Assembly: GCA_021737085.1 (NCBI GenBank)
Contig: JAIPEP010000003.1
Location: 1-47,584, forward strand
Reading direction: 5' to 3'
Source: Desulfohalobiaceae bacterium
GTDB taxonomy: Bacteria > Desulfobacterota > Desulfovibrionia > Desulfovibrionales > Desulfothermaceae
Length of the DNA: 47,584 nt
In this document: positions 26,552 to 35,023 of the stretch, in pieces
Layout of the letters: every line of letters starts with the position of its first letter
Numbering within the stretch: position 1 is the stretch's first letter
Notes under the pieces: generated by a model
Told to the model about the DNA's origin: nothing
Databases searched by the model: none
The model's input: the letters and a program-made list of their open reading frames with translations, nothing else
Position numbers and translations under genes: made by a program

Positions 26552-27769
26552 ATGTCCAGAATGGAAAGTATCTCGGAAACCGGTGAATATACCCTGGCCT
26601 GGAAAACCGGGATGGACCAGATCGGCAAGGATGTCTGGGACGCCTTGGCCCTTTCCGCGGGATCCCCTTTTCTGGAGTGGGACTGGCTGCACCTTTTGGA
26701 GAGCACGGGTTGCGTCAGCAGACAAACGGGCTGGATGCCGTTGCACCTCACGTTATGGCGGGGCGGAGACCTGGCCGGAGCTGCCCCCATATACGTGCGT
26801 ACTGACAGCGACGGGGAGTTCGTTTTCGACCACATCTGGCAGGAGGCGGCCAGGCAGCTGGGGATCGAATACTATCCCAAGCTGTTGGGCATGAGCCCCT
26901 TCACCCCCATGCCGGGGTACCGTTTCCTCTTCGCTCCGGGACATGAGGAGGAGTCGCTTACCAAAAGCATGCTCTATGCCGTGGACCGCCTTTGTCAGCG
27001 GGCCGGTTTTTCCGGGGCCCATTTCCACTTCGTGGATGCGGAATGGGGTGCGAGGGTCCGCCGCGCCGGATACGGCGTTTGGCAGCATCAGGGCTTTATC
27101 TGGGAAAATCCGGGATACCGCGATTTCGAGGACTTTCTGTCCCGGTTCACCTCCAGGCAGCGCAAGACCATTCGGCGCGAGCGAAAGGCAATGCGAGACT
27201 CCGGAGTGTCCTTTTCCCTGTATAGCGGGGATCAGATTCCCCACGGATATATGGATCTGATGTACAACTTCTATCTCCGGACCAATCGCCAGTACGGACC
27301 GTGGGCCTGTCTGCACCTGAATCGGGCCTTCTTTTGGGAGCTGCCGGAACGCTGTCCCTCCAGACTCCTGCTAGTCTGCGCCTATCAGGAGGGGGAAGAG
27401 GATCCGGTGGCCATGGCCCTGCTGGTCCACAAGGGCCCCAAACTCTACGGCAGATATTGGGGCTGCCGCAAGGAAATCCCCTACCTCCATTTCAATACCT
27501 GCTTCTATCAGCCCATAGAATGGGCGATCCGCAATGGCCTGGGCAGTTTCGATCCCGGAATCGGAGGGGCGCATAAGCATCGGCGGGGATTCCGTCCCGT
27601 GCCCCAATACAGCTTGCACAATTTTTTCAGTCCCTTGCTGCAGCAGGTTTTCCAGACCTATGTCCCGGAGCTGAACCGGATGGCGCGTCAGCGCATACGA
27701 TCCATAGGGGAGGAGATGCCGTGGAGGCAGGGGGAAGGTGACAGGAGCCAGGATACAGGAGACAGGTGA
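26552..27769 (+). CDS. DUF482 / GNAT-like acyltransferase family protein
   Basis: A 405-residue protein of the DUF482 family (COG3146), which adopts a FemAB/GNAT-like fold. Family-typical stretches include SPFLEWDWLHLLE (about 38-50), the repeated aromatic-rich segments, and FDPGIGGAHKHRRGF near 344. Proposed roles of the family involve peptide or aminoacyl transfer, but no substrate is known. The last ten codons (GDRSQDTGDR) come from the heptamer tract that overlaps its 3' end, so the natural C-terminus was probably altered by the repeat. Confidence 0.82.
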   Translation: MSRMESISETGEYTLAWKTGMDQIGKDVWDALALSAGSPFLEWDWLHLLESTGCVSRQTGWMPLHLTLWRGGDLAGAAPIYVRTDSDGEFVFDHIWQEAARQLGIEYYPKLLGMSPFTPMPGYRFLFAPGHEEESLTKSMLYAVDRLCQRAGFSGAHFHFVDAEWGARVRRAGYGVWQHQGFIWENPGYRDFEDFLSRFTSRQRKTIRRERKAMRDSGVSFSLYSGDQIPHGYMDLMYNFYLRTNRQYGPWACLHLNRAFFWELPERCPSRLLLVCAYQEGEEDPVAMALLVHKGPKLYGRYWGCRKEIPYLHFNTCFYQPIEWAIRNGLGSFDPGIGGAHKHRRGFRPVPQYSLHNFFSPLLQQVFQTYVPELNRMARQRIRSIGEEMPWRQGEGDRSQDTGDR

Positions 27770-27788
27770 CGGAAGTCAGGAAGCAGGA
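27740..27788. repeat. 7-bp-period tract C across the DUF482 stop
   Basis: Seven heptamers of the type nnCAGGA (gacagga, gccagga, tacagga, gacaggt, gacggaa, gtcagga, agcagga). The tract contains the stop codon (27767-27769). Confidence 0.8.
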
Positions 27789-27893
27789 GTTAAAGGGAAG
27801 GAGTCTGTTCTGATGGGCTCACGGCGGCAGGGATAAAGGAAAAAGAAAGTGCTTCCGGCGGCGCGAGTCGGACGTAAGCCGGGTTCTGTTCCC

Positions 27894-28004
27894 CTTCACC
27901 CACTTGATCAACGGATTCCTGGCTTCTCGGAAGAGATAGTGAGTGAAAGCATGCTCACCTCACCGACCAAGAAGCTGGAACTCAGTAGATCAAGTGGGTG
28001 AAGG
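27894..28004 (-). repeat. Palindromic arm copy in RNase P helix P19
   Basis: 27894-27909 pairs with 27988-28004 (16 bp with one bulged base), ending in the shared CACTTGATC-type sequence. It lies between the P2 3' strand and the ACAGAACCCGGC segment, where P19 occurs in other type A RNAs. Confidence 0.8.
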
Positions 28005-28180
28005 ATGATCATCATTCCTCTGGGACAGGGATCTCTCCCTGCCTCTAGCGACCTACCCGGGAGCCTCGGCCGGGCCGGCCTCGAACGCTCCCCTATTTGG
28101 TCTTGCTCCGGACGGGGTTTACCGAGCCTGCCGTGTCACCACGACAGCTGGTGAGCTCTTACCTCACCGTTGCACCCTTA

Positions 28181-28249
28181 CCCTGCACCCACTTGGGGAG
28201 GCAAGCCGAGGCCACCTCGACAAGCCAGTCTCTCCAAGTGGGTGCAGGG
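28181..28249 (-). repeat. Palindromic arm copy in RNase P helix P12
   Basis: CCCTGCACCCACTTGG (28181-28196) pairs perfectly with 28234-28249. The inner loop has its own CGAGG/CCTCG stem. It replaces the apical part of P12, just before GGUAAGGGUG. Confidence 0.85.
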
Positions 28250-28335
28250 CGGTATCGTTTCTGTGGCACTTTCCGGGGATCGCTCCCCCTGGGCGTTACC
28301 CAGCGTCCTGCCCTGTGGAGCCCGGACTTTCCTCC

Positions 28336-28404
28336 GTCCTTCACCCACTTGGTGTGTGGAACCGAGTCGACTCCACAAACCTCTGTCCCAAGTGGGTGAA
28401 GGAC
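28336..28404 (-). repeat. Palindromic arm copy in RNase P helix P3
   Basis: GTCCTTCACCCACTTGG (28336-28352) pairs perfectly with 28388-28404 (17 bp). It occupies the P3 position, just before GGAGGAAAGUCC. Confidence 0.85.
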
Positions 28405-28448
28405 AGCGATGATCCGCCGGCTCGCGCCGTAGCGGAAGCACACTATAT

Positions 28449-28477
28449 ACAATAATTCTTCTCCCGGTATTTGTCCA
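28449..28477 (-). promoter_or_regulatory. Predicted promoter of rnpB
   Basis: On the minus strand, TGGACA (complement of 28472-28477), 17 bases, then TATTGT (complement of 28449-28454). Initiation six or seven bases on would fall at the 5' end of P1 (28441/28442), which supports both predictions. Confidence 0.65.
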
Positions 28478-28550
28478 GAGCCCTAGAAAGGAGCCCATGT
28501 GGGACTGCCTCTAGCTTTTCCGGTACACGGAGGAGAGGGATGCCTGTGGC

Positions 28551-28566
28551 AAAATCCCCTTTGGGG
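28551..28566 (-). terminator. Possible terminator after the activase gene
   Basis: On the minus strand CCCC-AAA-GGGG is followed by ATTTT, 22 bases after the stop. The stem is short, so this is tentative. Confidence 0.35.
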
Positions 28567-28587
28567 CCAAAGCCGCCTTCCCCGGGG

Positions 28588-31500
28588 TTACCCCGTGGCG
28601 GAAAAATTCTGCCACACCTGGTGCGCGAAGGCCTCCAGCCTGTTCTGCGTGTTGGTTTCCTGCTGGCCGTCGAAGATCAGGGTCAGGGAAGGGAGGGGAT
28701 GCTCAGCGGTGATCTGCTTGAGCAGGGCATCCACCACCCCTCCGGGCATGCAGGTGAAGGGGATGAGGTTGATCAGTCCCTGCACCCGATTCTGCGCATA
28801 GTCCAGGCTCTTTCCCACGGAGAGGATCGCCTCTCCCTCGAAGCGGGGATCGATGTATCGCCCGGCCTGATGAAGCAGAGCGTCAGTGCCGGGTTCGGGC
28901 AGGGAGCGCAGACGGGAGTCGCATGCGGCGACGAGCTGGTCCTCGATCTTGTTCTGGTAGCGTATCTCTAGGTGCAGCTTGAGCCACTTCCTGAATTCGT
29001 TTGCCTCTCGGGCCTCCTTTTTGCCCATGTGGTTCACGTAGTGGATCCATTCCCCGATCGTGGGTAGCCAGACCTCCACGTCCAGGGCCTCGAGGTTGCG
29101 AACCACGTTCTCGTTGGCAAAGGGATTGGAGCGGACGTAAATCTCGCCCAACAGGCCCACAACTGGCTTTTGTCTCCGGGTGGCGCGGGGCAGGCCGTCG
29201 AAGTCCCGGAAGGCCTGGGCAAGGACGTCCTGGAGATCCTCGTTCTCCGCAACCACACGGCTGATGCGGTCCAGATAGTCCCTGTAGAGCCGGTCGCATG
29301 CGGCACGGTCCTGGACATAGGGGCGCGTTTCCTGCCGGATCTTGATCAATAGATCCACCGCCACAACCCCCTTCCAGGCCTGTTTGGCGAAATCCTTGCC
29401 CACCACTCCGAGCTCCTCGTACAGAGTGTAGGTCTGATTAGGGGCGTAGACCTGCACTCCGGAGCAGCCCGTTTTGTCTAGCAGGAGCCGGTGGAGCCTG
29501 TGATAGAGGCCGAAACGGCAGGGCCCGTTGGATGCGGGCATGAAGAAGGCGGCGCGTTCCGGATCGAAGTCTCGCTGCTCCGTGGCCTTGAGGATGTCCC
29601 CTGTGGTGAGCACCGCCGGCAGGCACTCCTTGCCCGTGGTGTACTTGCGGCCCAGTTCTAAGCTCTGCTGGTCGGAAGGGGGCAAAAGACGCGCATCCAC
29701 GCCCTGGGCGGTGAAGGCCGCGATGAAAGCTTGGAGATGATCCGTCATGGGCGGGATGTAGAGCACCCTTTCCGTGCGGTAGCCCAGGTTGGCTCGCTGG
29801 GGTTTTTCCGGCTGCTGCTGCTGTTTTTTCTCCGCGCTGCGGATGCTGTCCCAAAAGGCCTCCAGCCGGGTGACCACTCCGGCATCAGCCGTGTGCTCGT
29901 CGATTTCCAGCTCCAGGAAGGGCCGGTCTCCGAGGATGTCCTGGAAGAAATGCAAGATAAAGGCGTCCGGGCCGCAGGAGAAGTTGGTCACAAACACCGG
30001 GTGCAGGTTGGGGTATCTGCGCAGCATATGCGCCCCGGCCAGGATCTTCTGTCCGTAGCCCCAGTACATGTTCTCCCCGCTGATACGGTCCCCTGTCTCC
30101 TCCAGGGGGAGGAAGTCCAGGGGGAGGGCCAGGATTCCCTGTCTGCGCAGCTTCTGGGACAGATCCATGTTCAGCCCTGGATCCAGCGAGTTGTAGGGGC
30201 GTCCCACTATGAGCAGGCAGGTTCGGCCCTTCTCCACCTCTTGCAGGATCTGTCCGCCGCGCTCGCGGAGTGAGCTGCGAAAGCGATCCTGAACCGAGGT
30301 GGCCCGTTGCAGGGCCCCCTTCATACGGCGCATCCCCACCCCGAGCATCCCGGCGAACGCCTTCCAGCCGCTCCCGGCTTGGTTGATGTCTCTGCCGAGC
30401 CCCAGCACCGGGGAGAGAAGCCTGGCTCCCCAAGACGGAAAGTCGATGGCGGAGCGTATAGTCCAGGGCAGGCCCTGGACAAAGGGGCAAATCGTGCTTG
30501 TCTTTTGCTGGGGATCCAGGCTGGGCAGATCATAGATCTGGGGCAGGAGGATGTTCTCCACCCCCTGGTCCAATAAGTCGGCTACGTGGCCGTGGGCCGC
30601 CTTTAGGGGCAGGCAGGTCTCGGTCACCATGAGGGAGGAGCCCCGGGCGACCTGCTTCTTGTTCGTATCCCGGCTCAGGACGGGCTGAAATCCCAGCTCC
30701 TGGAGCAGGGTAGCGAAGAAGGGGAGCCATTCCCAGAAGAACAGGGTCCTGGGGATGCCCATGGACGGTTTTTGGCTTGTTTCCGGATCCGTAGAGGTGT
30801 CCGGGGGGAGGTGGGTCATCAGGATCTCGCGCCTCTCCCGGATCAGATCCGGGACTTCGCTGCCGGTCTTCGTCGCGGAGCGCTCGTAGCGCTCGCAGCG
30901 GTGGCCGAAATAGAGAGGGCGGTCTTCCCCCTGGATATAGATCTTTTGCACCTCGCAGCAATTGGTGCAGCCCTGGCACTCAAAGATTTTTCGGGTGTAG
31001 TCGCGATCCGAGAGATCAAAGCCCTTGAAGTGGCTATTTTGGGGACAGTCGCTTGCTGCGAGCATGGCCGCTCCGATGGCCCCGGTCACTTCGTTGTGCC
31101 GGGGGACGTGGACCTTTTTGCCCAAAACGCTCTCAAAGGCGGCGACAATGCCGTGGTTCAGGGCTGTGCCCCCCTGGAAGACGATCCGGTCTCCTATGCG
31201 CCGCTGCTCCACGACCTTGTTCAGGTAATTGTGCACGATGGAGTAGCAAAGGCCCGCAGCGAGATCCGGCTGGGAGACCCCCTGTTGCTGATAGTGGACC
31301 AGATCGGACTGCATGAAGACAGTGCAACGCTCGCCCATCCGGGCCGGTGCCCGGGCGGACAGGGCAAGGTTCCCGAAGTCGCGGATGTCCAGGTTCAGGC
31401 GGACTGCCTGTTCTTCCAGGAAGGATCCCGTGCCTGCGGCGCAGACCCGGTTCATGGTGAAATCCGTGATGGACCCCCCTTCCATGCGGATGTACTTGGA

Positions 31501-32820
31501 GTCCTGGCCCCCGATCTCGAAAATGGTATCCACGTCGGGAACGATGGTCCGGGCAGCCGTAGCCTGTGCAGTAATCTCGTTGTACACCCCGTCCGAGCCC
31601 ACGAAGCCGGCGCTCAGATAACGGCCGGAGCCGGTGGTGCCCGCGGCGGCGATCTCCGGCGGCTGAGGGAAGCGGTTTTTCAACTCCGCCAGGCCTTGCT
31701 TGATGGCCTCCAGGGGACGTCCGGAAGTGGGCAGGTAGGTGCTGGCGAGCACTTCCGGTTCTTTCCCGGAGCCCTCCTGGATGGCGCTATGGTTTGCTCG
31801 CAACAGGACCATCTTGGTGCTGACGGAGCCCACGTCGATGCCCAGAAAGGCCCGTTCGGCCGGGGAGATGCCCTTTTCTTCCCCTAGGAGGGATCGCTCC
31901 TGGTCCGCTGCCTCTATTTCCTGCGGAACTTGGAGACGCGCGAGACTGTCCGAGCGCTTGTCCTCCGCTTGCAGATAGGGCTGCAGCACGGCCCTTCCCG
32001 GATAGGGTGTGGGCTGTTCCGTACGGGAGGCCTCCAATGCGGCACCTATGGCCCCCATGACCGAATAGTGCTCCGGGATGATCAGATCTTCGTCCCTGGA
32101 AAGGAGCAGCTCCCGCACTGCCCGTCTCACTCCCAGATTGGCCGCCACCCCGCCCTGAAATACCAGGGGCGGGGTTATGGTCTTGCCCTTGGCGATATTG
32201 GTCCCCAGATTGCGCACAATGGCGAAGCACAGCCCGGCGATGATCTCCAGGTCCGCCACGCCGTTCTGCTGCAGATGGATCATATCCGATTTGGCGAAAA
32301 CAGTGCAGCGACCGGCGATGGTGGGCACAGTCTCCGCCTGCCTGCCCAGCTCGGAGAAGTGCTGGATGCTGTATCCTAGGCGAGAGGCCTGTTGTTCCAG
32401 AAAGGCGCCTGTGCCTGCGGCGCAGACCGTATTCAGGGCGAAGTCGCGGATGACGAATCGCTGCCTCTCATCGGTATCAACCAGGACCAGCTTGGCATCC
32501 TCCCCGCCTATGTCGATGATGGTTCTGGCCTGGGGATGGTAGAACTCCACCGCCTTGGTGTGGGCGATGACCTCGTTGAGAAAGGGCACCCCCAGAAGGT
32601 GGGAGATGTTTTTCCCCCCTGTGCCGCTACAGCTGATGGAAACAATCTGCTCCGCGGGGAAGTCTGCCTCCACCAGCCCTAGAAGATCGTATGCGGTCTG
32701 CAAGGGTTTGCCCTGGGAGCTCCTGTACCAGGAACGAAGCAGCTCTCCCCGCTGGTTCAGGATTGCCACCTTGGAGGTCCCAGATCCCACGTCAAGTCCA
32801 GCATGCAGCTGCCGTGTCAT
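28588..32820 (-). CDS. Double acyl-CoA dehydratase activase / DUF2229 protein
   Basis: A 1410-residue cytoplasmic protein with two BadF/HgdC-type ASKHA ATPase domains in tandem. The first begins GLDVGSGTSK (8-17) and ends near 270; the second begins GIDVGSVSTK (about 324) and ends near 600. Each has the conserved VCAAGTG(A/S)FLE cysteine that ligates a 4Fe-4S cluster. A cysteine-rich segment CQGCTNCCEVQ follows near 625, then a DUF2229 region (about 690-900) and a part resembling 2-hydroxyacyl-CoA dehydratase subunits to the end. Such proteins use ATP to drive low-potential electron transfer, but large stand-alone members like this have no assigned substrate. No dehydratase genes adjoin it. 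Confidence 0.88.
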   Translation of the reverse strand: MTRQLHAGLDVGSGTSKVAILNQRGELLRSWYRSSQGKPLQTAYDLLGLVEADFPAEQIVSISCSGTGGKNISHLLGVPFLNEVIAHTKAVEFYHPQARTIIDIGGEDAKLVLVDTDERQRFVIRDFALNTVCAAGTGAFLEQQASRLGYSIQHFSELGRQAETVPTIAGRCTVFAKSDMIHLQQNGVADLEIIAGLCFAIVRNLGTNIAKGKTITPPLVFQGGVAANLGVRRAVRELLLSRDEDLIIPEHYSVMGAIGAALEASRTEQPTPYPGRAVLQPYLQAEDKRSDSLARLQVPQEIEAADQERSLLGEEKGISPAERAFLGIDVGSVSTKMVLLRANHSAIQEGSGKEPEVLASTYLPTSGRPLEAIKQGLAELKNRFPQPPEIAAAGTTGSGRYLSAGFVGSDGVYNEITAQATAARTIVPDVDTIFEIGGQDSKYIRMEGGSITDFTMNRVCAAGTGSFLEEQAVRLNLDIRDFGNLALSARAPARMGERCTVFMQSDLVHYQQQGVSQPDLAAGLCYSIVHNYLNKVVEQRRIGDRIVFQGGTALNHGIVAAFESVLGKKVHVPRHNEVTGAIGAAMLAASDCPQNSHFKGFDLSDRDYTRKIFECQGCTNCCEVQKIYIQGEDRPLYFGHRCERYERSATKTGSEVPDLIRERREILMTHLPPDTSTDPETSQKPSMGIPRTLFFWEWLPFFATLLQELGFQPVLSRDTNKKQVARGSSLMVTETCLPLKAAHGHVADLLDQGVENILLPQIYDLPSLDPQQKTSTICPFVQGLPWTIRSAIDFPSWGARLLSPVLGLGRDINQAGSGWKAFAGMLGVGMRRMKGALQRATSVQDRFRSSLRERGGQILQEVEKGRTCLLIVGRPYNSLDPGLNMDLSQKLRRQGILALPLDFLPLEETGDRISGENMYWGYGQKILAGAHMLRRYPNLHPVFVTNFSCGPDAFILHFFQDILGDRPFLELEIDEHTADAGVVTRLEAFWDSIRSAEKKQQQQPEKPQRANLGYRTERVLYIPPMTDHLQAFIAAFTAQGVDARLLPPSDQQSLELGRKYTTGKECLPAVLTTGDILKATEQRDFDPERAAFFMPASNGPCRFGLYHRLHRLLLDKTGCSGVQVYAPNQTYTLYEELGVVGKDFAKQAWKGVVAVDLLIKIRQETRPYVQDRAACDRLYRDYLDRISRVVAENEDLQDVLAQAFRDFDGLPRATRRQKPVVGLLGEIYVRSNPFANENVVRNLEALDVEVWLPTIGEWIHYVNHMGKKEAREANEFRKWLKLHLEIRYQNKIEDQLVAACDSRLRSLPEPGTDALLHQAGRYIDPRFEGEAILSVGKSLDYAQNRVQGLINLIPFTCMPGGVVDALLKQITAEHPLPSLTLIFDGQQETNTQNRLEAFAHQVWQNFSATG

Positions 32821-33062
32821 AAGATTGCCCTATCCCTATCGCGTGTTTGCTGCTTTGGGGTCATCTTTATAGGCAAGAGTTGTTTTATTCCGGGAAGGAC
32901 AGCGGGGGCGCAGTCCGGGTCGAGTTTAGGGCCTAGCCCAGGTGATGCATGTCTTCTGTTAACCTGTCCACTCATTTGGCCCGGCCGCGCTCATGTCCGC
33001 TCCCTTGTCCGGCCGCTAGGGGAAAAGAGATCTTCCCTGCGAATTCGTTCTGGATAAATTCT

Positions 33063-33164
33063 TTTAACCCTGCAACGACACTTACCAGTAATTTTGCTGA
33101 AAAATCTAGAAGCCAATTTTTACGTGATCCCGATTCCTTCGACAGGTGTCGTTGCAGGGTTAAA
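33063..33164. mobile_element. MITE-like element with 19-bp perfect terminal inverted repeats
   Basis: 33063-33081 (TTTAACCCTGCAACGACAC) is the exact reverse complement of 33146-33164. The 64-bp centre is AT-rich, unlike the surroundings, and codes for nothing. No obvious target-site duplication was seen. A non-autonomous transposon remnant is the best guess; a long hairpin RNA is the alternative. Confidence 0.55.
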
Positions 33165-33266
33165 CTAAAACATATGTGACGAATAGGCAAGCTGGTTGCG
33201 GGGTGCGGGAAAGGACCCATGTCCCATGGAAGCGCGTCTAGAGCCATGCCCAGTGGAGGGCGTGTG

Positions 33267-33295
33267 TTGACGCTGCGACCGGGGTGGCCTAATAT
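33267..33295 (+). promoter_or_regulatory. Predicted sigma70 promoter of the Memo gene
   Basis: TTGACG (33267-33272), 17 bases, TAATAT (33290-33295), giving a leader of about 110 bases. Both boxes match five or four of six positions with ideal spacing. Confidence 0.6.
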
Positions 33296-33414
33296 GTCCC
33301 TTAGGTAAGGATTTCCGGCAGATTTGTGGCCGCCAGCATTGGCGCGGCGCACTTGCGGGTTTGCTCCTTAGGGGCTTAAGCTGCGCCGCGGCACAGGAGC
33401 CAAGGAGGTTTTCT

Positions 33415-34221
33415 ATGCATAGGAAGCCCGTTGTGGCCGGACAGTTCTATCCCGGAAGCAAGGACAAGTGGCTGGAGGAGGTACGGCGCTACTTGTCCGG
33501 TGGAGAGTCCGGGGGAACCGCTGCCACCTTGTCCATGGTTCCCCACGCGGGATATCCCTTTTCCGGCGGCGTCGCCGGGAGGACACTCGCCCGGGCCAGA
33601 CCCGGAGGGCGGGTGCTGTTGCTCGGGCCCAACCATACCGGTCAGGGAAAGCCCTTGGCTGTCTGGTCCGCAGGGACCTGGGAGCTCCCCGGGGTTTCTG
33701 TCCCGGTGGACGAGGAGCTGGCGGCACAGGTCCTTCAGGCCCACAAGGCGCTGCAGGAGGATCAAGCGGCCCATGTGCGGGAACACTCCCTGGAGGTGGT
33801 TGTGCCTTTCCTCTACGCACTGGAGGAAGCCACACGTATAGTCCCCGTGGCCGTGGCCGAGAGGGATCCGGACACCCTGTTGCGGGTGGGCGAGGCCCTG
33901 GCCGATGTGGTTAGCGCACAAAGCGAGCCGGTATCCGTGGTGGTGAGCTCGGACATGAGCCACTTCATCCCCGCGGATAAGGCCAAACAGAAGGATGAGC
34001 TTGCCCTGAAGGCTATCTGCGAGGTCAATCCGGAAGGGCTGCTGGAAACGGTACAGAAGAATAGCATAAGCATGTGTGGAGTGCTGCCCATGACTGTTGG
34101 CCTGTCCCTGGCCAGAAAGCTGGGCTGCACTCAAGGCGAGCTTGTGGAATACGCCAACTCCGGTGACTTTATCGGCGACTACGATTCCGTTGTGGGCTAT
34201 GCTGGGGTGGTGATCTGGTAG
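33415..34221 (+). CDS. Memo family protein (AmmeMemoRadiSam system protein B)
   Basis: A 268-residue protein of the MEMO1 family, structurally related to extradiol ring-cleavage dioxygenases. VPHAGYPFSGG near 43 and SSDMSHF near 182 supply the histidines of the vestigial metal site. In bacteria it usually accompanies an AMMECR1 protein and a radical SAM enzyme; neither is next to it here. The reaction is unknown. The frame opens at 33361, but the ATG at 33415 follows an AAGGAGG site (33402-33408). Confidence 0.9.
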   Translation: MHRKPVVAGQFYPGSKDKWLEEVRRYLSGGESGGTAATLSMVPHAGYPFSGGVAGRTLARARPGGRVLLLGPNHTGQGKPLAVWSAGTWELPGVSVPVDEELAAQVLQAHKALQEDQAAHVREHSLEVVVPFLYALEEATRIVPVAVAERDPDTLLRVGEALADVVSAQSEPVSVVVSSDMSHFIPADKAKQKDELALKAICEVNPEGLLETVQKNSISMCGVLPMTVGLSLARKLGCTQGELVEYANSGDFIGDYDSVVGYAGVVIW

Positions 34222-34256
34222 GTTCCCCGTTCCCCGTTCCCTGTTCAGCGTTTTCT
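34222..34256. repeat. 7-bp-period tract D directly after the Memo stop
   Basis: Five heptamers beginning GTT (gttcccc, gttcccc, gttccct, gttcagc, gttttct) start at the base next to the stop codon. Confidence 0.75.
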
Positions 34257-34390
34257 GTGGATTGGGCGGGCGTCATAAATTCTGATCACGGGTTCCTTCG
34301 ACACGTCCTATTTTCAGGGTCGATCCCGGATGAGCCTCGCTTTCCGTTTGTCCGCAAAAAAGGATGTTCAGCACCTAGGAAAGGCCTTCA

Positions 34391-35023
34391 ATGATCGCAA
34401 TTGTCGACTACGAGGCAGGGAACCTGACCAGTGTTAAGCGCGGCCTGGACTATCTGGACATTCCCTGCCGCATTACCGCGGATGCGGAGACCATCCGCCA
34501 GGCCCGGGGCATCATCTTTCCCGGAGTCGGGGCTGCGGGACAGGCCATGCGCACCCTGCGTCGCACCGGCCTGGACGATCTTCTCCGCGAGCGTGTCCAG
34601 CGCGGGGTTCCCCTTCTGGGCATCTGCCTGGGGAGCCAGATACTCCTGCAATCCACTCCGGAGAACGATACCCGGGGGCTGGAGCTTATTCCGGGGCATT
34701 GCAGGCGATTCGCCCCGGATCTCACCGAGGCTGGGCTGCCTATAAACATCCCCCATATGGGATGGAACGCCGTGTACGGAACGGACAAGGCCCCGTTCCT
34801 TTTCTCCGGGATCGGAGAGGGAACCGAGTTCTATTTCGTCCACGCCTATTATCCCGTTCCGGCAGAGCCCTATTGGCTGACGAGCACGGATTACGGGACC
34901 CGCTTTTGCTCCGTTCTGGGCCGGGAGGGACTGTGGGCGGTGCAGTTCCACCCGGAAAAGAGCGGGAGGCCGGGTCTCGCCCTTCTGAACAATTTCCACG
35001 ATTACTGCCGGAAAGCGCACTGA
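34391..35023 (+). CDS. hisH: Imidazole glycerol phosphate synthase, glutaminase subunit
   Basis: A 210-residue class I glutamine amidotransferase that feeds ammonia to HisF in histidine synthesis. The nucleophile Cys79 is in GICLGSQ, and the catalytic His and Glu are in QFHPEKS near 186-190. The stop overlaps the hisF start (TGATG), as expected for an obligate heterodimer. No other his gene is in the window. Confidence 0.96.
   Translation: MIAIVDYEAGNLTSVKRGLDYLDIPCRITADAETIRQARGIIFPGVGAAGQAMRTLRRTGLDDLLRERVQRGVPLLGICLGSQILLQSTPENDTRGLELIPGHCRRFAPDLTEAGLPINIPHMGWNAVYGTDKAPFLFSGIGEGTEFYFVHAYYPVPAEPYWLTSTDYGTRFCSVLGREGLWAVQFHPEKSGRPGLALLNNFHDYCRKAH

Larger units (their letters stand above)
27850..28441 (-). 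ncRNA. rnpB: RNase P RNA, type A, about 592 nt, with expanded helices
   Basis: The catalytic RNA of RNase P, which matures tRNA 5' ends. The core is unmistakable on the minus strand: GAGGAAAGUCCGGGCUCC (complement of 28317-28334), GGUAAGGGUGCAACGGUG, GGUAAGAGCUCACC and ACAGAACCCGGCUUA (complement of 27876-27890). P1 pairs GUGCUUCCG and GGCGCGAG of the 5' end with the matching 3' sequence (27850-27868 with 28421-28441); P2 pairs GAUCAUC with GAUGAUC. The RNA is about 200 nt longer than in E. coli because P3, P12 and P19 are each enlarged by copies of one palindromic arm. A promoter fits the 5' end at 28449-28477. A U-rich run follows the 3' end. Confidence 0.95.
32821..33414. other. 594-base intergenic region
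   Basis: Lies between the divergent activase and Memo genes. It holds the 102-bp inverted-repeat element at 33063-33164 and the Memo promoter at 33267-33295. A plus-strand AT-rich patch surrounds the element. No gene is credible here. Confidence 0.6.

Noticed and set aside
28097-28498. Several short frames inside the RNase P locus
   Set aside because: The region is rnpB; the frames arise from its GC-rich helices.
32972-33352. 126-codon minus-strand frame before the Memo gene
   Set aside because: Runs through the MITE-like inverted repeat and the Memo promoter; no recognisable protein features.
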